A stretch of DNA of 64,000 bases from Sipunculus nudus (Eukaryota; Annelida; Sipuncula; Golfingiida; Sipunculidae), in NCBI GenBank assembly GCA_026874595.1, contig CM049307.1:96260330-96324329 (forward strand). Reading direction: 5' to 3'. The position numbers were made by a program, and so were the translations under genes. A model generated the notes under the pieces. It did not search any database and had not been told where the DNA came from. It was given only the letters and a program-made list of their open reading frames with translations. Numbering within the stretch: position 1 is the first letter of the stretch; each line of letters starts with the position of its first letter. Of the stretch, positions 1 to 13,475 are shown in pieces.

Positions 1-275
1 GTAATGGTTAAAGTGCTTGGCTCATGATCAAGAGGTCATGAGTTCAAATCCTGATAAGACCCCAACCATGCCAAGACCCTTAGGCAAGGTCCCAACCGCA
101 AATGTGCCTCTGTCCACCCAGCAGTAGATATGGGTACCAGTAAATACTGGGAAGGTAACCTGTGATGCACAAGTACCCATACAGGAGGAGTTTAACTCCT
201 AAGTAAATTATTGCTACAGAATCTGGGATAAGCTTCGGCCTGAAGAGCCAGTTATGGGCTCAGTTGTAAAAACAC
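1..275 (+). repeat. tRNA-derived SINE, 5' end cut by the window
   Basis: The first 60 bases look like the body of a tRNA. There is an A-box-like TGGTTAAAGTGCTTGG near base 6 and a B-box-like GAGTTCAAATCC near base 43, the arrangement of an internal RNA polymerase III promoter. A non-tRNA body follows to about base 275, with paired motifs such as GGGTACC and GTACCC. This is the head-plus-body layout of a SINE rather than a functional tRNA gene. It may belong to one of the molluscan SINE families with a conserved central domain, but the family is not assigned. The 3' limit is approximate. Confidence 0.65.
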
Positions 276-3200
276 AACAGACAATACCTTTAATCTATCT
301 TATGTTATGAGCTTATTTTGGCTGAATAACCATCACAAGCACACAGGCTTAACATCTCCAGTTCACCTGTTTATACACTGTTATGGTTCCGTGTGTGAGT
401 AAACACAGTCCATGTATCTGTTTACCATAACAAGACTGCCTGACCAGAGGTTCAATATTGCACTCTGGTGACAATTCCCACACAAGGAGAATAAACATGA
501 AAGAAGATACACTGAAGAAACACTGGTTGGAAGCTTGTAAAATCATGATTTGTAAAGTTGTGTGGTATAGCCATCAGATGCATGAATGCATGCATGCTAT
601 GTTTATTTTGTTTTGGCTACTGATCCCCCTTATGGTAAAATCTTTTTTTCCATTTGTGCACAGGAGAAAGCAAACAGTTTCAGATTGAAATATTGACATA
701 TGCCATTGTATTTTAAGGAGAATACATCATATTTCATGTATATTTAACTAGCTGATACACCCGGTATACCAGGCTTTTTACCGCGGTTTGGGAGATATAT
801 TTACTGAGATATTGAATATTTGCTTATTTTGTATTATAAAAGTTAAAAGAAAATATAGACTTTTAGTGGGATACTCTCGGAATGTGATATGTACAAATAA
901 TTTTTTACTGTTATTTTGTGGCCCTGTGCTCGTGGCAAAAATCATATCCTTGTATGTTTACTTTGAAGACCTGGTCAGTGATGGTTTACATTGCGAACCG
1001 GAATGAGACACGGAGGCATACTGTGTTTCGTTGATATTTGACTGGTTTCTATTGTTGGACGTATAAAGAATAGGTTGATGTGAGGAACATATAAAAGATT
1101 TATTAAATGTACATTGCAAGGAATCTGTTCCTGAAGAAGAAAATATAAGTATGCAGTGGGTTCGTATCCCATTTTCAGCCACCACAACCTTTTTTCATCG
1201 TATCAGACAAATTTTGAGGCCTGAAACCCCCGACACCACCCCAACCCTGTTCCTGAAATTGGGACCTTGAATTAGGTTTTGTCATCAATCCTTCTGGGTT
1301 GAACTCTCCATTTCATAAAGCACAAGTGTTTTTCTCTTTAACTGACCACACACGTGTGTCAAATCCCTCACTGAAAGCAAGCCTTATTCATATGAACAAT
1401 AGTCTTTTGTGTTAGAGGTTAAGTGACCTTGATGTATGCATTCTGGTGATTGCCGAAGGCAGTTCGGCTGTGCTCGGTAAAAAAAACCGGAAAAATCAGT
1501 CAAAATTATATGTATATTAAAAATTATTTATTTTCATATCGCCTATGTCACTGCGGGGATAATAACCTTTAAAATGATGTATGGCACAATATTGTACACA
1601 ATGCGGTTTAGAGAACATTGCGAACAAATGTGAACTGAATTCCATTTAATATATATTTTATGTGAATAAATTTCTTTAACATTTATTCCCTAGTCCTTGG
1701 ACATTGGAACAACAAGATAATATCCTGAGTCTCTTCACAGACACTTAGAGGACATTGTATCATCAATTCAGTGGTCCATAAACTGACCTCTGACATCACT
1801 CCATACTCATATCTACATATGGCCCAGGTACATGTGTAAGTCCAGTATGAGGTCACTTGAGATCACCCCACACTGGTCATGCAGTCAGTGACCTAAGAAA
1901 ATAAACATGAACATGTGATGCCAATACTTAAACACAACATACAACTTCTTTTAAAATACTGTTATATCACACAGAAAATATGCAAGATGAAATAAAATAT
2001 GAGTCAGTCAGCTATTTTCCTCTTTATATGGGTCTGAGCTTCACATTTACACAGTCAATCATCTCATTCACACTCCAGTGCCATATTACTCATATCACAG
2101 TAACTGCCCGCCTGATGACCACAAGCCATTAATAAGACCACTCTGTCAACATGACTACACTTTTATTTATAACCTTTGATTGATATATTCCCAGGGCTTT
2201 CTGAATAGGAAGAAACTTTGAAGAGTCCAGGATGCCCAGGCAAAAAAAATGTTATGGAGTCCCATCAGAGTTTAGAGTGTCAAAAAAATAACATTGTAAT
2301 TGTATTATTATTTATAAAAAAATACATTCATTAAAGAAAGGAATGAAATATTTATTCATATGAATCCAACAAAAGATTAATACCTTAATAAATTAAAGAA
2401 CAAATATGACAGTGTACATGGCAGACAATGTCCTGTGTATCCTGTGTTTGCATTGTTTTTTTTTTTTTTTTACAATTTATTACCTCATAAAGCTCATATT
2501 TGATGCATGTCTTTGCTTTGTTAAATGTAGTGGACATTAATCTTTCAACTCAACCCAGTCATGGCATGCTTCAATATTTATTCATCCCATTGAATCGCAA
2601 ATAATTATTCAAAGACCAGTCATTATTAATCCAATAACTGACAAAGCTTAGTTTACATGTTCACATGTACAATTCTAAATATCTGAACTGGTCAATTAGT
2701 GCAAAGGGGGTCAGCATTCCTTGAATGGTGAATAGCTGGAGCAGTCCATTTTTTTTGGGGGGGGGGGGCCAGGTTGATTTACCATCCACACCTAGGAAAG
2801 TACTGGTTAACATACTGCTTGTCCAAAGATGTGTGCTTTAATCAGCTCTGAGTGATGATGCCATGATCAGCTGATCAAGGACACCTGACAATTGGTCTGA
2901 GTGCCATCCACAGCTGTCTGCCTCATCCAGATTGAGTGTGATCCAATGAACTAAAGTGATTATTTGTCAATACTGTGGTTCTACATCACGTACCAGTTAT
3001 AATGGATGTTGGTCTGACACGCAGTAATGTAATTACGCTGAGCACAAGATCTCCTAGTGGAGAGAATGCTAACAAGATCTGCAGACAGACGTACAGTTCA
3101 GATAATTATATCTGAGTCATCTGAGAAGGCATCGACCATTGAATTTTTATAATCTGACTGCACACGTGCTTCATATGATTACAGCAAGTAGTTTTGCTTA

Positions 3201-6200
3201 CTCCAGTGTTGTTTTATGGCTCTGAAATTTTAAAGGTAATTAATTCATGGGACCACACTGGAATTACCACATTTAGTTTGCATCTGTAGATTAAGGCAAA
3301 TCATTTATATCAGGTTCTTCTGTTAGATACAATAATGAGCAACTAATATTATAACAAACAGGGTGTCATTAAAATTTGGCAATATTTTCATAGATTGTCA
3401 GATAAGTTCCTAAAAAGAAAGCCACAATAAAGGAAAGAGGCATATGCCATATTAACTGCTGAGTGTTTTTGAGAAACTGGGGATAAACATTCAGAGTTCA
3501 TGCAATTAGGGCATGGGAATACATCACAATGGTATAGAACAAGGAGGACATCATGCAGGAGAGAATCAATTCATGGAGAGATTCTGGTGGAAAGAGGAAG
3601 TAAATCAGTAAAATTTAGAGCAAAATAATGCTTTTTTAACAATTATCCCAGAATTATAGAAGGAAGCTTTTAGTGCTGCATCATGCAGCTGCCATGCAAG
3701 GTGAGATAAGACACACAGTTGTCAAAAATACTGTTGGTAAAACCGTCCAAGTCTGACATGTATTTATCACAGCTAGAACACAGCCCAAACTGTTTCACAT
3801 CAACGCATCTATGTTAATATTACCACAAAGGAGTTCCTGTCCTTTATCTATGTGTGGCCTTTTTCAGATACACAGCAGATATAACCTTTATATTATACAC
3901 ACTTTGTATCAATTCTAGGAGTGCTGGGTGTGGCATCTTCCATCTAACAAGGCTAGACATTCATGCCAATGTATAAGAATAAGGGAAATATGAGATAGTA
4001 AACCACCTGCATGTATTTACATAAAGGTAATAGAAACTTTTGATGCTGTCTTGCTGTCCTGAATGCTAACATTTGACATGTGACCAGCCATCGGTAACCT
4101 TACCTTACTGGTATCTTTCTGGGTCTTAAATGGAGGGTATACATTGTGAAGCAAGATAAATGGGATCAGGAAGGGTCATCCAATGGGAACAATTATATTT
4201 AAGCCAAACCTGGATCATTACTTATTAAAAAGTTTATAAGTTTCTTTCAAATATCAAGATTGTGATATCACAAAACCAAGTATGGAAATTAATTCAATAA
4301 ATTTTCTAAAAAATGAACACAAGTGAAAACATACCAGCTTTGGATGTAATAAATGGTATACACATCCTGCAGGTATGTTTACTACGCAATGATTGAGCAT
4401 TGTCCCTGAACTGGTACAGGTAAACAGTTGCTGTTGCTGAAACACTGAGGCTGTCTGGTCTGTACACAGCAGTTCATGAATGCTGGACCAGTAATGCCAG
4501 GCCTGTACACAGCCCTGATAAAGCTGTAACAGTTTGCAGTTATTGCTGCTGCAAAGCAAGCTTTATGACAAAAACAGAGACAACTATAACAATAATGTTG
4601 TTTTTATGTATTTTATTGTATCTGCTCCTGAATGTTTAGTTTCCGTAGCTTACCTTACAATGTACTCATATGCTGCAACCCACACATATGTGTTTTGTGT
4701 GTTTTGTTATTGTAAGTTGACTGTTTCCTGTCAGGTGCAGCAACTAAATGGTTTTTCAATTACCCCAACTATCCAAATGTAACCTATGCCAACCAATCAT
4801 GGTTTAATTAAAGTAAACAAACTATGTACCATGTCTTTCACATACTGTTACCTCCAATAATATTCTGACATGATCAACCTCATGACCATAAGAATCCCAC
4901 TTCCTGATATCAGAGTACTATCACATCCCAAAACAGTAAGGTGTACCTTGCATGTCTATCAGAGCCATTTAGTGGTCAGTCTTTGGCACCAAGTATTTAA
5001 GAAGAAATGTCTGCACATCAAAATTCCTCGAGTGTACTTTTATTTGTAAACAGACAGCTGAATTATTCCTCATATTGGAGTCATACATCTGCATTTTGAT
5101 CTCCATGACTTGACTTGTGACATCCAGGTTTTAGTGAACCCAAAATGGCAGCTTCCAGAGCAGTTTTGTTAAACTAAGATAAGGGCACAAGGTCGCGGCA
5201 TGAAATTATTCAAAGGACAGCATTCAGGCAAGAATTTTAGCTGCAGAATTTAGTGGCAAAGAGAACGCAATTATGCGGCTATGACCAAAACTGCAAGTTA
5301 TAGTAGCTAGGACACAATGGAAGAATGATGGTTCCATGAAAAATGGACAAGATGCAAGTTATTGAGTTATATATTATCAACAAGAGAAAAATAACATAAA
5401 ATATTTGACAAACATCCCAAATCAATGATACAAAAATTAAATCATGTTTGATGTACAATATGCAAGCAAGATGGTCTGTTGTACCATAAATTTACCAAAA
5501 ATGCAGATCAAAATTTCCTTAAAAAATTCTTCAGTAAAATTTGACACTGTAAAAACTGTAGGGTGTATGATATGGTTCTAGAACTATTATAGGCATCAAT
5601 AACCAGCCAAGGTCCTGGTGTTTAATCATTATTTATCTTTAGGCTGGCCCATCAAGCATCCTCACATTCAAGCAATTAAGTAATCAGAGAAATGACCACA
5701 CTGACCAGTGGTCAGGTCAAGGATTGTTAGGGTAATCAATACCAATATAGGGACACATTAAGTGCACTTGTCACTTAACTCTAAATAACTAGTGTGTGTA
5801 AGGCCTGGTATCTTTTCGAGGCCTAAGTCTGCGGTACTTTCTATACATTTACAGGCCTTGATTCAATCACCATGGCTGTTATTAAAATCATGAAATATAG
5901 ATGGGACACAATGGTGAATTATTGTAATTACGCAAAAGTAAAATATTTTTCATTTATCCTAAACAAGCTTAATTAAAGAGTCATCACTAAAAGATATCAG
6001 TACATGATAAATCTTTATTTTATAGCCACAGACCTATGTACAGACATTATATAATTTATATTGCAGTAAATCTTTAAGGAGAAACCCTGCACATTAAACG
6101 ACATATATAAATTATAATGCCTGAACATGATACTGTTACAACCAGAGTCATTATTTTTAACTACCATTACTAACATTACAACAGGTAAAGCCCAGTCCTT

Positions 6201-9200
6201 TGTCACAGCGTGTCTTGGCTGTCTTCACTTGAGTATAACACTGAGACTCTCATCGTGATTAATGCTGGTGTACTTCAAACTTTCACTGGGAACTGTACTC
6301 GTACTAGTACTTCAGGACACAGAGGTGTCTTTTGTTGTGATCAGTTGTGTTTGCTTCCAACAGAACAGTATCACTGGCTATAGGAAATTGTGACAGTAAA
6401 TGTTAAAATATCTTGCACAAAATGCTTTAGCACAGGATAAGAATTAATGATACTGACTTTTGCAACTGCCATCATTAATATGTGCATAATATGTCTATAC
6501 CTTTCAAACCGAAGACCCTTCTTGAAAGTGTACCATAAATATTTTATAATTTGGTCAAATTCCATCCCACAAATCTGATCATATCATATCCTCGCTGTAA
6601 GTTGTACACAGACTGATACATAGACAACACTTATGCACACGAGTACAATTTCAGTGGTCTTCCTTTCTCATGGTGGCACGGGGGGGGGGGGGGGGGGGGG
6701 GGGCTAACAAATTAAGGTAAAGATGTTTCTCTCTTATGAATGGTCACAATAGTACTCGTACATCACACTTCTGTTGCTTCACACTACATCACATGGATAA
6801 ATATATATGGCCACTTGAAATGATGCCACCAAGGTTGACCAAGATAAACACCATTCTGCCAGCACAAAGTAAATATATTTATTTCATACTATTTTAAATT
6901 ATCATAAATCGCCACATTACCTAATTTGTTAAAAACAAATGTGTGGTGGAAAATAAAATAAATTTGAAAGAAATATCATGAACAATTAGGTGGACAGGGG
7001 TGTTGGAATAGAGTACAACCTTAGGTAATTTAATATGAACACTCTGGTGGGCTTTAGAAGAAAGGTGTGACATTTTACATAACACGGGAGTCTGGAGATG
7101 AACACATCACCAGTGTGAATAATACCTTGCATCTGTTTTTTTTTCAAAATTCCTGGTATTCACTGTCTGACATCATCATTAACGCTTGTTCCACTTATCT
7201 TAAGACATGATCTACAGACTCATCACAGTCCACAGTGGTATTTATTTGTGTGGGTTTTATTTTTTTTCTAAGTTAAAAAACTCTAGGTGAAACTCAGTTC
7301 ACAGAAGATAATCATTACTGAAAGAGTATAGAAAAAAAATTATTTCCTTGAGTATATTAGTATAATACCTTTGTTGCATATAGAAAGGTCAATGCCACTT
7401 TGTTCAGGACAGGTTTTCCATGAGCAGAGTTTAAATTTCAGAGTTTATACGGTACAGGAAAAAAGCCCCCTCAGAACAGCATAGTTTTGACACTTGATGA
7501 CCAAAAACATTTCTAAGGCTTGACTATGGAGGAGTTGTGGGACAAGAATTCAGAGCCACCACCACCAAATATAATATGGATAAACTTAATATATCATGAA
7601 GGGAAAGGGAGAATCAAAAGACTAAAAAATTTTATTTTTCTTCTGCCTCATGTTCAACTGTTGCTGTCACCATGCCATCAGGTAACATTTCCTAGTTTGT
7701 AAGTTAAAACTGGCCACTTAACAGTCTCATGCATCATCAATTGTCACAAAAATTTTAAAAAAAATGAGCACACTAATAGGTGTGCAAATGAATATGCAAA
7801 TGAGGCCCATTAAATCAACCAGACACCAACTGGACTTTCTCCTGGTCAAAGTTACATTCCTGTTTACATAAACCAATACAGGAATTTATACTTACTTGAA
7901 CTCAGACTTTGTCCAAGCAGAACTGATCATTTTATTTCATAACAGTTTGTTGACTGTGACACATTTACCGTTTTGCATTTTTTATCAGAAGCTACCTTGA
8001 TGGTACTGAACTGAGATATTTGTTGACACTCTAGCTGTAAGGCACAGCTTGTAGTGACTCTTGTGATAATTCCCATATTAACCAGGTTTGATTTATGGTT
8101 AACCTGACATAGTTCCGTGACAAATGCTGGCTTTATTCACAATCAGAGCTATAGTACACTACAGAGACAGTGAGACAAAGCTTGTGACACAGCTGTCTAT
8201 AAACACAACATTTAGGCATTTTATTTTCAGTATACTGCTACTTTCAGGTCAATGACAACAATAAAAAAAGGATGTGCAGACCTTGTAGTTTTGTGACTCT
8301 CTAAAAGATCTAAAATATTCTGAAAACATACATATCCTGAGCAGAAATCTCAAAGTGTATTACTGTATTTTCTTGATCAGACACCCGACTCGTGTGATCA
8401 TGATCTTCTGAGTGTATCCGTCCTTATATGGACAATAAATCTGTGCACAAATGTTTGTGCATAAAATCTTAAAATTGACCTGAAGGAATAAACAACTAGT
8501 GGAAATTATTGTTCATTATGAGATAATGTAAAAAATATTATATGATATTTTTAATTTACAGCTAATATAAAAGATATGTTACAATTCATAAGATCAATTC
8601 ATTGCATATTGGCATTTGAAGCTAAAGGCATACAGATATATATTAATATTTTGCTGAGACTACAGTATATAGGAGTGTTCATCAATGGAGATGCTACTAG
8701 ATGGGACTAGTTCTATCTAGGATAACTCTGCTATCACATATATAAAAAAATTTAAACCCTCTTGAATAAAAAGCCTATTGTCACTATCCTGTTATAAGCC
8801 CACAGTATGGTTATTCTTTTATTGGCAATAGTGCTGTCTTGTTTGTACTTAAAATTACCAGCAGAAGTGTATCAGTAACATAATTACATAATGGCATGCA
8901 GAGGTGGAGGCTTCAGAATATGATTTGGGATACAAGCAAAAACTAAGAGAGAAGTGTGTTTATACAGACAGCTTGAAGTAGCATTGTTTTTGTCTAATTT
9001 TTCTTACCATGGTTTAATTAATAGTCTGAATAAAGTGTTCCTCACTTTTAATTTGTTGAGCATATTTCTTAATGCATTCAGCTGTAGAACTATAAAAAAT
9101 AATTAAACTACAAGTCATATGTTATGGTAACTAAAGTTTTAGACAGTTAATGGCAGTTTTAAGCAGGTTATAACCTATTTTAGGCAGTTAAAAGCAAGTT

Positions 9201-9785
9201 TTAGGCAATGCCCTGCCTGAAAAAGGTTTTGGGCAGCCTAAAACCCAACCCCGCACATGGGCTTTTATTTTTTAGATCCTGCATTTAAACAAAGCAGTCT
9301 TCTATTTAAGGCCGACTTTATTGAAAAAATATCAGACTCGACTGACGAAAGCAAAAAAAAACAAGATGTGGAGATAATCAACCTGCCAGTTACTACTTTG
9401 GGACACAATTGAAAACATTGCGGGTAAATGGATTGTGTTTACAAAATATCCCAGGATGTCAGAGGGATATGGGACACACACAATTTCTGCAATAGTGTAT
9501 CAAAATAAGAATTTACTGAGAATCACAACCCAGGCTTTTGCGGTTCTCCACAAGAATCACACTGAGCAAAAAGACTCACAATTAAGAGTATGAGTCTGCT
9601 GGTTAGGGTTTGTTGGTGTCAATATCTGCCACTCACAATGCACTAGGGTTTCTAAATACATCAGTGGCATGGATATAAGTGTAGTGAAGAGAGTAATGTA
9701 ATCTGTTCAAATGTGTTGGACAAAAAATGTTTCAAGAAAATACATAAATGTGGCTGTTTTTGTGGTAAAGATTGCATGGAATCAG
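276..9785. other. Gene-free AT-rich tract
   Basis: No exon with credible splice sites and coding character was recognised on either strand. Open frames here are short (about 60-100 codons), have no recognisable motif and lie in AT-rich sequence. The tract holds homopolymers (T-run 2455-2471, G-runs near 2757-2768 and 6680-6703) but no repeat family could be bounded. It may be intergenic or the intron of a gene outside the window. Confidence 0.55.
6680..6703 (+). repeat. Poly(G) run of 24
   Basis: An uninterrupted run of 24 guanines follows TGGTGGCAC. Such a run can fold as a G-quadruplex, and its exact length is prone to sequencing error. Confidence 0.9.
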
Positions 9786-9788
9786 TAA

Positions 9789-9922
9789 TCTGAAGTTGCA
9801 AACCGCCATTTGCTAAACTTAAGATTCCTCTGACTTGCCACCAGATGTCCTTGTTGAATGTATCTGGATTATTTTGGTAGGTCAAAGCCCCCCACATGTT
9901 ATAAACATGGATAAACAAAACA
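9789..9922 (+). repeat. Dispersed ~130-bp repeat, copy 1
   Basis: This shares a degenerate block (GCAAAC..., CTGACTTGCCA, CCTTGTTRAATG, TCTGGATTATTTTGG, CCCCCCACATGTTATAAA) with sequences at about 12058-12168, 15293-15403 and 39892-40010. The shared order of motifs identifies one dispersed family. No coding capacity or terminal structure was found, so its class is unknown. Confidence 0.6.
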
Positions 9923-10240
9923 TACAACCTGTGTACCGTGGGATCAGCATTTTCTGACCTATTTAAAAGGATTTAAGGGTTTCTCTTTAGTCAATAGACA
10001 GACATCAGATATAAATACTGACCCTTTTAAATAAAGTGGTGTAATGAAAACTGTTTGAAGCCACCACATTAGCAGGATTCAAAACATTTAGTCAAAACAT
10101 TTGATAATAATTGGATTGCCATGTCAATGCTTAAATTTAATTGCCCCTGCCAGGAGGGTATACATTCAGCCCTGTTTGTGTGTGTGTTTGTTAACAACAT
10201 AACTTTCCAAATCATGAATGGAATTTCATTTCTTTTTCAG

Positions 10241-10353
10241 GGCATTCCAGGAGGGGGCCATTGAAGAATGAATTAGATTTAGGTCTGGATCTGGCGCTTG
10301 TTTGGGATTCAGGAAAGTCATCAAAAAAATTTCCACCAATGTACAGTCAATAA
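10241..10353 (+). CDS. Possible terminal exon or exon fossil, unit 1
   Basis: A good acceptor (TTTCTTTTTCAG, ending at 10240) precedes a frame that is open for 37 codons and stops at TAA 10351-10353. The deduced peptide is polar, includes GLDLALVWDSGKSSKKFPP and ends PMYSQ. An upstream partner exon was not found and the protein is not recognised. It may be a last coding exon, a pseudo-exon or chance, so confidence is low. A twin copy is in unit 2. Confidence 0.25.
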
Positions 10354-10410
10354 TGCATGAATGAACCTGGGAACATTGGCATAATAAGTTAATGTAAACA
10401 AATGACGGAG

Positions 10411-10717
10411 CAGGGTTGTTATTTTTCCCGGGAAAAACTAGTTTTTCCTGGTCAGTGGGAAAAACCCGGGATTAATTGGGAATAACTGGGGAAAACTGGT
10501 TAGTACCGGGAATTACTGGGGAAAATGTCTGTGCATACAGGTAGGAAACCAAGCACCCCATTTTTATGCTACTGTGCCCAAAAGGATACCAGGTTTCATG
10601 TCTCTCCATCTGCTGGTCTCTCCTTTTATAAGATTGTTAGAGGTTTTTCCCATAACCCACTTTGAGAGATTTTTCCAAAGCTGGTAAATACCGCACTGGG
10701 AAAACTTAACAACCCTG
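10411..10717. mobile_element. hAT-type MITE with 8-bp target duplication, unit 1
   Basis: The element starts CAGGGTTGTTATTTTTCCC and ends with an imperfect inverted copy, GGGAAAACTTAACAACCCTG. It is flanked on both sides by the 8-bp direct repeat TGACGGAG (10403-10410 and 10718-10725). A CAGGG terminus with an 8-bp target duplication is the signature of the hAT superfamily. At 307 bp with no open frame it is a non-autonomous MITE. The interior repeats ACTGGGGAAAA-like motifs. Confidence 0.85.
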
Positions 10718-12057
10718 TGACGGAGGCTTGCATTCCTTTGAGTGCAGATTACTAGTTCCTTCTAAAACAATTGGAAATCATTTTGCATTTGCTTTTTGAA
10801 AAGATTTATTATTACAGAGAAATGTCAATGTATATCTATATGGCTGTGTGCTGTTATAAACCACAGATAAATGTACATCATACAATGTTGGCACAGTTCA
10901 ACTTCAAATTTCAATTGGCATTACGCAAAAGCAGATCCAAGGGGTCTGAATCCCCTTTTCAGCTGCCACAACCTTTTGTAAAGGGTTTAAACCCTTTTTT
11001 AAGGGGTTTTTAAAGATTTTTTCATAAGTCTTCCTGGGTTGAACCACTCCTCCAAATCCTGGACCAATCCCTGTTTTGTAAACATATAAGGTGGATAACA
11101 GCATTTAATTAGCACCAGTAATATGAGTTTTTAAACCAGCTCACAGCATAGCTATACATGTTCCTAACACATGGTGTGCGTGTGGTGGGATGGCTATTCA
11201 TGTTCATACCACACGGTGTGGGTGTGTATGTGGGGGAGAAGGCTGTAGTTTTTTTTTTTCATAATTAGGGACTGAGATGTTTTTTTTTTGGTCTTGAGTA
11301 GTAATGGACCATAATAACATGCAATGATACACAACTCTAATGAAATACTGAATACATCATAAGCAACTCTCTCAAATTTCCTTCTCCTCTGGCATATTTG
11401 ATGAATAACATAACCTCAATTATTTGGTAACCATAGCTTGAGAAGAAAGCCAGGTTGATCAGCTTGAAGCCAGCTATTCACCTACCCTTATTGTTAAGTT
11501 TATGTGATATATCTGGCTTATTGTGCATACATATAAATAAACTGTAGGTAATTCCTCTTAAGAAAAGTTCTTAAAATGCATCTTTGATGGATGTATGAGC
11601 TTGAATGTACAAGCAGTTAATAAACACAGCAATGTTGACCAATACCCCTTTAACACAAAATGTTTTCAAACCAATTTGGGCAATGTTGCTTGGTGCGTTC
11701 ACATGGGCATTAAGCACCGATGCGTGTGATGTACATTTTGCATGTGGAACAATATATCAACATGCTGACATAAGAATTCTCACTTGCACTGTGACTGAGT
11801 TGCTGCTTGAAAACTGGGTCCAAACCATTCTACAGCGTTGATACAACACTAAAGCAAAGCAGTTAAAACAATTCGCATTCAAAACAGGTTTGCAACCACC
11901 TCCTGTGCTTGATCCAAAATGCTTTGGCCAAAAGGGTTTGAAAACAATTTGGATTGCTGTGTGAAAATTAATGTGCATTCAAAACGATTTGAAACCAGTT
12001 TGCATTTGCCATGTAAAAGGAGCTAGTAAACTACAAGTTATAAAACAATGTTTGTGA

Positions 12058-12168
12058 AACTCTGGTTTGCCTGACTTGCAGCCACATATCCTTGTTACAT
12101 GTGTCTGGATGATTTCGGCACTGCCCCCCCCCCCCTCCAATGTTATAAATGTTATAAACACTTGGATA
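12058..12168 (+). repeat. Dispersed ~130-bp repeat, copy 2
   Basis: This is the same family as 9789-9922. It has CTGACTTGCAGCCACATATC, CCTTGTTACATGTGTCTGGA, a C-run and TGTTATAAATG in the same order. It lies inside duplication unit 1. Confidence 0.55.
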
Positions 12169-12974
12169 TACATGTGATATATGTCATAAATAACATGATC
12201 TCAGGGCATATTTATCATATTCTCACTGATGATTTATAATGTAAATTTACTCACTTTTAATTGTTATTTTTCTTGTAATTATTTTGCTTTAAAGATTAAA
12301 GCCAAATAATTACATGAAAAGTAACAATTTTAAAATTAGAAAAAAATAATATTTGTTTATCAATGTTTTAATAAATAATATTTCAAACTATTTTTAAAGT
12401 ACATACTTATGTAACTGGCATATAAATATAACAATTAAATAAACAATATATATATATTTATATAATTTCATTAAACATGTTAATAAGAGAATGCTTCATA
12501 ATTGCTGGTAATTATAAGATTATATATTCAATGTATAACAATATATATGGTTATAAAAAATAGTATAATTATATTTTTATTGTCATCTAGTCTTTCTGCA
12601 TGCTTTAACATGCAACAGGCTAAAAACATACCCACAAATTTGTATGTACATAGCACAGCTTATTTAACGTGGTTGTTAATGGAGAGATCTGAGGCTTCAA
12701 TGGTAGGCCCTACACACGCCATGGGAATTCAGTATTAGCAATGTTATTTGATGGCGTGCATGTTTGTTGACGTTGGGATATTGTAAATAGTATAACTGGG
12801 AACATACACCACATCAACTTATCATCCAATGCTTTTCTAGATGACATCAATAGTAAATTAACCTGCTGTAGCCCGTACAGTGTGGGGGCCCTGGCATAAT
12901 GACCATGCATGTATTAAAACATGATGCACTGAACATAGCAAGGTGATGCCAGCACAAACCCCGCCCATACCTAC

Positions 12975-13163
12975 CTTAGATGGAGCAGTCTGGCTTTCCT
13001 CTGGTCCACGGTATCTTATTTCTGCCATGACTTTGGGTCTATGGCTTAGATTTGTGATAAATTTGGCTGTTATTCCCAAAATACGGGCCTTCCTCTCGCA
13101 GAGCACCTCACCGCTTGCCTGGGCAAGGAAATCGATTTCTACTTGTAGTTCTACAAGTCTCCG
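12975..13163 (-). CDS. Internal coding exon of an unidentified gene, unit 1
   Basis: On the minus strand, an acceptor (CCACGTAG) is followed by 189 nt open in one frame. It ends at the donor TCTAAG|GTAGGT and is phase 0 at both ends. The 63-residue peptide is hydrophilic and looks coding: an acidic, helix-prone start (RRLVELQVEIDFLAQASGEV), a basic middle with RKARILGITAKFITNL, and an end PEESQTAPSK. Codon use and the clean splice sites make it more convincing than other frames nearby. I do not recognise the family. A possible next exon follows a CTACAG acceptor at about 12870 but soon loses coding character. The overlapping plus-strand frame at 12943-13260 is read as its antisense shadow. 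Confidence 0.5.
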
Positions 13164-13475
13164 CTACGTGGCAGCACTGACAATGTTACGGTTGGGGAGC
13201 AACACAGACAATCCGGTGTCGTGGTGTTTATATGCTGTCAATACAAATACAGCTCAATGAATAATATAGGTCTATACTTGTTTAGACAAGGAATTCCACC
13301 TTATCCCTTAACACGTGGCAAAAACAGTGTGTTTAACTATGACACTTACGCTGAGTCAGGAAAAAATTGATCATATATGGGTAATATGATATCATGTATA
13401 TTTTTATATCGCCACGTAAGAAATCAATCACCTTTCTGCAAATTGTAATGGAATGGAATTTCATTTCTTTTTCAG

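Larger units (their letters stand above)
10216..13450 (+). repeat. 3,235-bp direct tandem duplication, unit 1
   Basis: This block is repeated immediately downstream with a constant offset of 3,235 bp. The left boundary is at GAATGGAATTTC, where similarity to unit 2 starts. The only differences found are single substitutions at 10726/13961 (G/A), 12116/15351 (C/T) and 12662/15897 (A/G). Even the homopolymer runs match. The unit carries a possible terminal exon, a hAT-type MITE, a dispersed repeat copy and a minus-strand exon. Such low divergence means a very recent duplication, gene conversion, or an assembly artefact. Confidence 0.95.

Noticed and set aside
1-72. Functional tRNA gene
   Set aside because: Box A and box B are degenerate, an acceptor stem could not be paired within the window, and a SINE-like body follows.
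4254-4559. 101-codon minus-strand frame
   Set aside because: It is Cys/Leu/Ser-rich without family motifs, and an isolated frame of this length is expected by chance in 64 kb.
12943-13260. Plus-strand 105-codon frame (and copy at 16178-16495)
   Set aside because: It lies antisense to the better-supported minus-strand exon with good splice sites and has low-complexity, unfamiliar composition.
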